A stretch of 64,000 nucleotides of DNA from positions 149,657,813 through 149,721,812 of the forward strand of contig CM076193.1 in the NCBI GenBank assembly GCA_038277395.1, read 5' to 3'. The notes beneath the pieces are model-generated. The model was given only the letters and a program-made list of their open reading frames with translations, did not search any database and had not been told where the DNA came from. Of this stretch, positions 56,880 through 64,000 are shown in pieces; positions within the stretch are counted from its first letter, which is position 1; every line of letters begins with the position of its first letter. The DNA comes from Dryocosmus kuriphilus (taxonomy: Eukaryota; Arthropoda; Insecta; Hymenoptera; Cynipidae). A program made the position numbers and the translations under genes.

Positions 56880-58814
56880 TTGAGTTCACAAAGAGGGAAA
56901 TTGTACAAACAGATTTTAAAGTCAGGAAATATTGACATAACCGTTCAGTACATTTTAACAAAATTAGCTATTGATGTGAACAGTGTCTGCCAAGAAGAAC
57001 TGAGTCGCCTTAAAATTTCTTTAAGAACTCTCCATTGCAAATACAATGGAAAATTCAATGCTGCAAAAAGAATGAAAGAAAGGTTTGAATTAAAAAATGT
57101 AGAGTGGCTGAATTCAGAGTTTAAGGTCGACTTAAATAAATTATTAGTAAAAGGAAACGTCGATAATGCTTCACATCCTGGTCGTCCAAGTGTCAAATTT
57201 CATGATAAGCGCGATCATTCGAAAAGACTAGAAATTGCAAAAATCAGTGCTGAGTTTCAGCATGATCCACAGAAAATGATTATGGCTTGTCGTTATGCCG
57301 CTAAGCGCTCTAAAGAAACTGATCTAAGTGCAGTTCTTGGAAAGGTCATTGAAAGTCTGGAACAGCCACGGAAAATTCGAAAATTGTTGGAGACACCACA
57401 AATACAAAAAAAGACTGCTGAAGATGCTTTAGCATTCCTACTAGACAGTTCTATGTCCAAGAGTGTCTACACAAATATGCGCTTACAGTCAAAGATATCT
57501 GGAGCAGACGTTTGGCCACCATATAATAATTTCAGGGAAATCAAATCCAAATGCAGGCCACCAAAAGATTCAATTGCAATAAATGAAACCGTAGCAGAGG
57601 TGAGTCTTCAGTCGCTGTTAAATCATACAGTAAAGAGAATAATTGAAGTTCAAACAGAAGTAATATCTTCTCATTTCGAAGAGATCGATAGAAAAGAACT
57701 GGAAGTAGTTTTTATATGTTCGTGGGGCTTTGACGGAAGCTCCGGTCATTCTGGATATAAGCAAATCTATCATTCTGTTTCTGAAGATGTAGAAATGAAA
57801 GACGAAAATTTATTCTCTACCACCCTTATTCCACTGCGATTATCAACTTCGAATAATGTCATACTCTGGAATAACATGTCGTCTCAGTCGGCAAGGTTCT
57901 GTCGTCCTCTTAAACTACAATTTTCAAAAGAAACAAAAGAACTAATTTTGGAAGAAAAAAGCAATGTTGAAAATCAAATCGATAAGCTTCAAGTTTTCAA
58001 AGTATCACTAGACGCAGACCATCATATCTTAGTTCACTTTTCCTTACATTTGACTTTAATAGATGGAAAAGTTTTGAGTACAATCACAGGTACGAAGTCA
58101 ATACAAAGTTGTGCGATTTGTCATGCAACACCAAAGACATTTAACGATCTTTCCAATAAAGTGAAAGATATCTTTCTACCAGATGCAAAGTCGCTTCAGT
58201 ACGGAATTAGTCCTCTTCATGCATGGATTCGACTTTTAGAGTGCTGTTTACACATTGCGTACAGACTAGACGTGAAGGTCTGGCAAATGAGAACTGAGAT
58301 GCAGAAAAGTTCATTAAAAACACGAAAGAAGCAAATCCAGAAGACACTTTGGAACAAATTTGGGCTGAAAGTGGATATGCAGAAATCTGGCGGTTCTGCA
58401 ACCACCAACGATGGTAATACAGCACGTAGAGCCTTCGGAAATCCTAAACTTTTCGCTGAATGTTTAGGACTTAATTGTCAGATGGTTCGAAATTTTCAAA
58501 CTATTCTAATTACACTTTCTTCGCATTTTCCAATCGATTCTAAAAAATTCGACAAATTAGCTTTTGCTACTGCAAAAATTTATGTTGCTTATTATTATTG
58601 GTTTCCTATGCCATCCACGCTTCACGAAATCCTAATCCACGGTTCTGAAATCATCAGCACAAGTGCACTCCCAGTAGGTATGCTTGGAGAGGAAGCATCT
58701 GAAGCCCGAAATAAGCATTACAAAAATTTTAGGCAATCTCGTAGCAGAAAGCACAATCGTACGGTAACTCTGGAAGACGTTTTTTTACAGAGTTATGGAT
58801 ACATCAGATCCTAA
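56880..58814 (+). CDS. Transib transposase (RAG1-like DDE recombinase), ends damaged
   Basis: An open frame of 644 codons opens with LSSQRGKLYKQILKSGN. Core motifs include SWGFDGSSGHSGYKQ (catalytic Asp, codon 285), ARFCRPLKLQFSKE, and HFSLHLTLIDGKVL (Asp, codon 395). SCAICHATPKTFNDL has a CxxC zinc-type pair; LHAWIRLLECCLHIAYRL and DGNTARRAFGNP follow. GMLGEEASEARNKHYKNFRQ carries the catalytic Glu, codon 608. The first Asp spacing (110) is close to RAG1's 108. The enzyme would cut at CACAGTG-type ends. There is no in-frame ATG until codon 65; an ATG at 56876 is one frame off, implying a 1-nt indel near the start. At about 58795 the frame shifts: the expected tail continues as MDTSDPKIS in another frame, with a stop, and an acidic end to 59037. 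Confidence 0.9.
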   Translation: MSSQRGKLYKQILKSGNIDITVQYILTKLAIDVNSVCQEELSRLKISLRTLHCKYNGKFNAAKRMKERFELKNVEWLNSEFKVDLNKLLVKGNVDNASHPGRPSVKFHDKRDHSKRLEIAKISAEFQHDPQKMIMACRYAAKRSKETDLSAVLGKVIESLEQPRKIRKLLETPQIQKKTAEDALAFLLDSSMSKSVYTNMRLQSKISGADVWPPYNNFREIKSKCRPPKDSIAINETVAEVSLQSLLNHTVKRIIEVQTEVISSHFEEIDRKELEVVFICSWGFDGSSGHSGYKQIYHSVSEDVEMKDENLFSTTLIPLRLSTSNNVILWNNMSSQSARFCRPLKLQFSKETKELILEEKSNVENQIDKLQVFKVSLDADHHILVHFSLHLTLIDGKVLSTITGTKSIQSCAICHATPKTFNDLSNKVKDIFLPDAKSLQYGISPLHAWIRLLECCLHIAYRLDVKVWQMRTEMQKSSLKTRKKQIQKTLWNKFGLKVDMQKSGGSATTNDGNTARRAFGNPKLFAECLGLNCQMVRNFQTILITLSSHFPIDSKKFDKLAFATAKIYVAYYYWFPMPSTLHEILIHGSEIISTSALPVGMLGEEASEARNKHYKNFRQSRSRKHNRTVTLEDVFLQSYGYIRS

Positions 58815-59037
58815 AATATCTACCAAAAATCTTTGGTGGCGCATTTAACACAAAAAAGCATTATCAATCTCTAAAGAGGTGAGTAACTTACTTTTATCTC
58901 TTGAAAGAGACACAATGTGCACCTCAGATGATGATCAAAATGATCAGGAAGAGTCTGACATGATGGTTACTTCCGAAACTCTAGCTCAGTTAGATGAAAC
59001 AGAATTATCAGATGACGAAGAGCATTTCGATTACTGA
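58795..59037 (+). pseudogene. Displaced C-terminal tail of the Transib transposase
   Basis: In a different frame from the main ORF, VMDTSDPKISTKNLWWRI is followed by one TAA. Then come ALSISKEVSNLLLSLERDT and an acidic run (DDDQNDQEESD ... ETELSDDEEHFDY) ending at a TGA, 59035-59037. Transib transposases end with a similar SSDP-x-I-S segment, so this is the natural tail separated by a frameshift and a nonsense change. Confidence 0.6.
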
Positions 59038-59339
59038 GAGTTTAAAGGTATTGCTTCAAGAATACCTGCATTCATGATCTTGTTTCTGAATATATTTATT
59101 TGTTTGTGAGAGGCGAGGGGACTCACTTCAGAAAGCACCCCGATTTTATATCCTAACTGCTTTTTTTCTGTTTTTATTTGTTCGTTAATTTCATTTGTCA
59201 CATGTGGGGCCTTAAACCGCACTGTCACCTTCTCGTGGTAGGCCCTGGAAACTACGACTTATGTAGGCTAATTACAGGCGATGAATTATTGTTGGCATTG
59301 TGCACTGATTAGCTAAATGTACGTCTACAATAGGTTAGA

Positions 59340-59800
59340 AATCAGAGCTTTAAAATTATGGCCACCAATTTGGATCGGGCATTTAAAAATTCCTAACTTT
59401 GACATCAAATTCAACATCAGCGACCCCAAAAATCCCCCTATACCAAGTTGCATACATATATAAAAAATTTGTTTAAATTTCTGCCGCCATTTTGGGTCCA
59501 CGATTTTAAATTTACCATTTTAGACCTAAAATTCAAGGTCACCGACCCAAAAACCCCCCTTATACCAAGTTTCATACATATATAAAAAATTTGTTAAAAC
59601 TTCGGCCGACATTTTAGATTCACCATTTTAGACATAAAATTCGAGTTCAGAGACCCCAGAAACCCCCTTGTACCAAGTTTCATGCATATATAAAAAATTT
59701 GTTAAAATTTCGGCCGCCATTTTGAATTTACCATTTTAGACATAAAATTCGAGTTCAGCGACCCCAAAAACCATCTTATACCAAGCTTCATGCAAATCCG
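59340..59800. repeat. Subterminal tandem repeats of the Transib, about 108-122 bp
   Basis: Four units contain GCCGCCATTTTGAATTTACC, CGACCCCAAAAACCCCCTT and ATACCAAGTTTCATACATAT. They lie between the transposase tail and the right terminus. Confidence 0.8.
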
Positions 59801-59884
59801 ACGAATTCTTGAATTAATGCCACTTTTACCGGTCTCCTGACCCACTGTGCGTTGGCGCACCGTCGGTATTACATACTAGGTATA

Positions 59885-60415
59885 TATATATATATATATA
59901 TGTTACGGCCAAAAGACCGGAATCGGGCATTGTCGACAACGCCCGGTCATTGTCGACAATGCCCGCAGACGTCGGGCATTTGTTTAGTCATGAGTTTTCA
60001 AGAAAATCTCCCTTTCATTTTTCGGCCCCCCCCCCCTCAATTTGAAGCCCTATCCAAACCCCTTTCCGACCCCCTTTCCAGCCCCAATAATTACAACCAC
60101 AACAATAATAATAAGAAAATCGCTTTTCTCTTGATCTCTTTGATAGAAATGATCATATTCTCATACTGTTCCAGATTTAAGGTAAAATTATTATTTATTA
60201 TTATCACGCTTTTTTTTGTCTAGCATTTCACGTATTTTATCGTCGAACCGTTCGCGAGTTGCGTAAATTATAGTTTCATTGTCCAGATTCCTTATCCTTC
60301 AAACTGTTGAAAATTCCCGGCCGTTGTCAACAATGCCCAATGGCGCCGGGCATTGTCGCCAATGACCGGCCATTCTCCGACATTGACCGATGCCGGTCAT
60401 TGTCCGTAGAATATA
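59885..60415. mobile_element. Small element with GGGCATTGTCGACAA repeats at both ends
   Basis: Both edges carry several direct and inverted copies of CGGGCATTGTCGACAATG (59925-59985 and 60310-60410). They are bounded by TATATA runs. The middle, 60000-60300, has no ORF beyond chance. It interrupts the CAACGTTG-repeat context to the right of the Transib. Confidence 0.45.
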
Positions 60416-60549
60416 TATATTACATATATGTATTAAATATATAAGTCTAGTTTTATAGCTTGTTTTCCCTTTCCAATAAAAGTATTTGAAAAGTATTTTA
60501 ATCTGTAATTTTTTTTGGCTCATGTTTAATATTGAATAAGTTATGGTTG

Positions 60550-61010
60550 TTGATTCTTTAAAAAAATGTTATCAATCGTTGCAACAACCTTATGCAAAAA
60601 GTTTCCACCAAGTTGTTAAGTTGTTACAACATTGTCGCAACGTTGGAGATTTTTTTTATATGCTCGAGTCAAACTTTAGCACAACGGTTAAGCAACGTTA
60701 GCACGCACGAATTTGAGAATTGTCTTACGTTGAGGTAACGTTGCACAACCGTCGTATAACCATTTGTAGATTCCCATCGCGCTCGATGCTCCCGATGTTG
60801 CGCCAACGTTGGGACAACGTACTGGCAACCAATCGAAGCAACATTAGGGCAACGATTGGCGTTCAACATAAGCGGACATTTTACCGGTTGCACCAACGTT
60901 GGCACAACGATTATTCCGGTGGTGTCCGTTCGTCGGAAAGTTAGAAAGTGACGGTTGTGACAAAGTTGCTACAACGATTCCTGCCGGCTGCGCTATGCAC
61001 GCTTTTATGT
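60550..61010 (+). repeat. CAACGTTG-family repeat, copy D
   Basis: The longest copy, running from GCAACAACCTTATGC to AACGATTCCTGCCGGC. It contains GCGCCAACGTTGGGACAACG uninterrupted, the unoccupied equivalent of the Transib target. It is dense in short CAACGTTG/GTTGCACAAC palindromes. Confidence 0.7.
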
Positions 61011-61448
61011 TTCTAGAGGTACTCATGGATATTATTAAAGATTAAAGATAAAAAAACAACTTTCATTCGTAAAGAGCTTCCAAAAAAATAAATGAAAACA
61101 GCATCAAATTCTTGAAAAAAAACGTACTGTAATTAAATACAATATTATTATTATTATTATTATTATTATATTATTATATTTAGTATAGCAAAAGAAGAAA
61201 TTTCATGAAGATCCTATCCCTTTAAACAAAAGATCTGAAGTTGAGTTCCTTACTAAAATCTACTAAATTTTAAAATATATATATTTCAAAATTGTAAACT
61301 ATCAATACTGCTATTTGAAATATTTGGCGCGACTTTAACATCTTGTCATATAGGTTAGATACCTTCATGTATGACGTCACACTACCTTCTCCAGGTATAG
61401 CCAGGATTCACGCAGTATACCTTAGGTATATTATAATTATATTATTAT
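61011..61448. other. Spacer with (ATT)n microsatellite
   Basis: A TTATTATTATTA run at about 61146-61175 is the only clear feature; no gene supported. Confidence 0.5.
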
Positions 61449-63227
61449 CACTGATCTCTATTATATACACTGGATTGGGCACACAATGGAACGCGAGTGA
61501 CGCCAATTGAAATCTGCGGCAGCCATATTTCTGTGAAACAAAGTTCACACTTTTGGCGCGTAAATTCAAACTCATCATAAGGAACAAAAGTGTTTCAGAA
61601 AGAAATCTTATGATGTAATAGTTGAAAAATAAAGCTAAGAATGGAATATAATTAATTTTAAGTTTGTAAGTTGAAAATACGGAAGAATTGATATAAATTA
61701 GGCTACTATTATGATTACGAAAAAAATAATTCTTTATTAAATAGATTTTAAATAGGAAGTGAAATTATATAGTAAAATCATTTTCATTATAATTCAATTG
61801 CTGCAATATAAAAAAAGAATAATTCTAAGTTTCAAAAATTTTGTTTTTATTTTCAAATAGTTTTGGGGAAAAATAGAGTAAATTGAAAATAATTGTTACA
61901 GCTGTTAATGAGATTTAAAATTTTAGTTTTGCCAAAAAGCGTCATATAATGCAGGAACTGGTACATGATTTGTGTCCATGTAAGAAATGTTTTTGCAAAT
62001 AACAAAAAAAGGTATTTACACCCTAATTTAAATTATGTGATCATGAAGTATAAATTAAATTATTATAAAAAAATAGAAAAAATTCTTTACAATTTGAAAG
62101 TGTGAAATAATGTTATATTCGTAGGGCAAAAAAATTTTTTTTGTTAAGAACACTTAAAGAATTCTTTAAGAGTTCTTGACGAAAAAAGCAATTTCAGTAT
62201 TCGTAGACTTATTCTTCTATATATTTCTGTATTTAATATATCTCTTTTTTTATGTACGGCAATCTGGTAATCCGATTCCGGAAATATTAATCACAGAAAT
62301 TTTCATTTGTACCAGTTAAAATCTGCTGACCTATTACTAAGCAGATTACGGTTCAAAATTGTACATATTTTTATTGCTCACAAAATATTCGCACGTGCAT
62401 GTGTTTGCTCCATCGATATTTTTATGAAATTTCTTTCTAAATATTTTCTAACCAAAGAAATGCACTTTTTTTTGTCACTTTAGACCCTCTTTATCAAAAA
62501 ATGTCGTTATTTTTTATATTTTATAAATTGTGTTTCGACAGAAGAGCATTATTTTTTTGCTTTGCGAATATAACATTGTTTCACACTTACAAATTGTAAA
62601 CAGTTTTTTCTATTTTTTATAATAATCTAATTTATACTTCATAATCACATAATTTTAATTAGGGTATAAATAAATGTTTTATTCTGTGCAAAAACATTTC
62701 TTCCATCGACACAAATCATTTACCAGTTCCTGCATTGTGTGACACTTTTTTGCAAAAATAAATTTTTTGAATCTCATTAACAAATCTAAGAATTATTTGC
62801 AGTTTACTCTACTTTCATCAAAAACTATTTGAAAATATGAAAAAAATTTTTTAAACTTAGAATCAATTTTTTTTTATACTGCAACAATTGAATTATAATG
62901 AAAATTATTTTATTGTATAATTTTACTTCTCATTTAAAATCTATTTAATAAAGAATTATTTTCGTATTAATAATTGTAGCCTAATTTACATCAATTCTTC
63001 CTTATTTTCATTTTACGAATTTAAAATTGATTATATTGCATTTTTAGCTTTATTTTTAAACTATTACATCACAAGATTTCTGAAACACTTTTTTTCCTTA
63101 GGATGAGTTTAAACTTACGCGCCAAAAGTGTGAACCTTGTTTCACAGGAATATGGCTGCCGCATCTTTCAATCGTCGTCACTCGCGTTCCATTGTATCTC
63201 CAATCCAGTGTATAATAGAGATCAGTG
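61449..63227. mobile_element. 1.78-kb near-perfect palindromic (foldback) element
   Basis: The ends CACTGATCTCTATTATATAC and their complement are flanked by TATTAT on both sides (61443-61448 and 63228-63233). Pairing continues through TTTGGCGCGTAA (61552-61563, complement near 63113) and TTACATCA/TGATGTAA to the centre near 62340, with little loop. Arms are long and similar. No ORF is supported; no transposase is encoded. Confidence 0.8.
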
Positions 63228-63722
63228 TATTATGATATATTACATTTAATCTTGAAACGAAAACCGGGCCGCCATCTTTTATTACATTTACTTTTTTTTA
63301 CATGTTTCTCACGTGAAATATATTTTTTTCATAACTCAATCATAAAAATGTCGTGTTTCGTGCCTCTATAGGTAATCGATATGGTAGGCTTTTTAACATA
63401 GTGTTGGGTATGTAGTTCCTAATGAGGGCTCTGTTCGCACGGTGTGACGTCATAGTTCAAAAAAGACTCTTGTTTGTGCACGTCTCCGTATTTTCGTAAC
63501 GCTCGAGATATTACGAGTTTGACCGGCAGAGGTGAGTCAATGTTTTTAAAGACAAGTGTATGTAGGGATCTACCTTATCCGAATCGAGATTCCCGTCTGT
63601 TTATTCCGAGTATAGTCAATGCTTTAAGCACGGCCATTTTCATCGCCAGTTGAATGTCAACCCTTCTCTCAATTAGAAGCAAAGATATTTTAAAAGTTTT
63701 TTATAAAAGTCACGATCGCAAA

Positions 63723-63999
63723 ATGGCAAGTTCTGATGAATTGCAATGCACGCCGCCAGATGTGCGTGTGAAAGCTCAAGAAATATCTGTCGACTTATTA
63801 CCGAAACAATCTAGTGAAACATACGAAAAAACATGCCACAACTTTGTTGAATGGAAAACTGCAAAGAAAGCCATAACCTCAGAGAACTGCTTAAAAGTAT
63901 ATTTTAAAGAGCTTATAAAAGTTTAAACCATTTACCATATGGTCTATCTTCTCCAAACTAAAAAGTAGGATCCAAATTCATAAGAAAATCTCAGTCGAG
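63723..63999 (+). pseudogene. Tyrosine-recombinase-like (Crypton/DUF3504-type) N-terminus, frameshifted, runs off the window
   Basis: From an ATG at 63723 the frame reads MASSDELQCTPPDVRVKAQE, LLPKQSSETYEKTCHNFVEW and CLKVYFKELIKV, then stops at 63924-63926. One frame over, it continues KPFTIWSIFSKLKSRIQIHK to the end. The pattern (LLP-x-S-x-x-x-Y ... F-x-x-W ... YF-x-E-L ... P-x-T-x-W-S-x-x-S-x-L) fits the SAM-like N-domain of KIAA1958/Crypton-type recombinases common in arthropods. The catalytic domain would lie outside. An upstream donor-like AGGTGAGT near 63530 may end a 5'UTR exon. Confidence 0.5.
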
Positions 64000-64000
64000 A

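Larger units (their letters stand above)
48488..59849 (+). mobile_element. Transib DNA transposon carrying two nested insertions
   Basis: The left end CACAGTGGGCCAGGAGACCG and right end (complement) CACAGTGGGTCAGGAGACCG are inverted repeats extending about 35 bp. A perfect 5-bp duplication CGTTG flanks them (48483-48487 and 59850-59854), the duplication length of Transib. The heptamer CACAGTG equals the RAG recombination signal heptamer. Removing PLE-2 (48846-52175 plus one TSD) and the Sola-like element (about 52485-56720) leaves about 3.8 kb, a normal Transib length. The transposase is at 56880-58814. Confidence 0.9.

Noticed and set aside
56880..58814. Domesticated RAG1-like host gene
   Set aside because: It has TIRs and a target duplication as in a transposon, plus frame damage at both ends; nothing indicates host retention.

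Overview
This window is eukaryotic, AT-rich and intron-containing. It most resembles an insect genome: two SLC16/monocarboxylate-transporter-like genes with arthropod-style small exons, mixed with mariner, hAT, Transib, Penelope-like (PLE) and LINE elements of insect type. I cannot assign a species; a hymenopteran would fit, but that is a guess. There is no prokaryotic-style operon, CRISPR array, or recognisable tRNA or rRNA gene.

Host genes. (1) 1-224 (+) is the last coding exon of an MCT-like transporter. (2) 1929-16272 (+) is a complete second MCT-like gene in tandem. It has nine exons that join in frame to 527 aa, carries the family motifs DGGWGW and YF-x2-KR, and has two introns inflated by transposons. 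(3) 30836-40759 (-) is a secreted, Pro/Gln-rich protein with six phase-compatible exons; its first coding exon was not found. (4) 63723 to the end (+) is the start of a tyrosine-recombinase (Crypton/DUF3504-like) ORF with a frameshift.

Mobile DNA fills most of the rest. Intron 3 of gene 2 holds an antisense LINE flanked by an exceptionally long (about 213 bp) direct duplication, a DUF8207-like fragment and an antisense hAT remnant. Intron 8 holds PLE-1, which has long inverted repeats and a 12-bp TSD. Between 17.8 and 22.3 kb lie a 3.1-kb foldback element and a non-autonomous Transib-like foldback element. At 26.3-30.4 kb a mariner is interrupted by a hAT. The large intron of the secreted-protein gene carries two foldback elements, one with a perfect 9-bp TSD. 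At 43.3-47.4 kb is another foldback element with about 155-bp tandem units and a 59-nt poly-G run.

The centrepiece is 48488-59849: a Transib DNA transposon, from the superfamily ancestral to RAG1. Its termini are CACAGTG/CACTGTG, identical to the V(D)J recombination signal heptamer. A perfect 5-bp CGTTG duplication flanks it, and its 644-codon transposase ORF keeps the DDE residues. Two later insertions split it: PLE-2 (16-bp TSD, 532-bp inverted terminal repeats) and a Sola-like transposon with long TIRs. The Transib and the small Transib-like element both lie in copies of the same CAACGTTG-rich repeat, so the empty site can be read from paralogous copies in this window.
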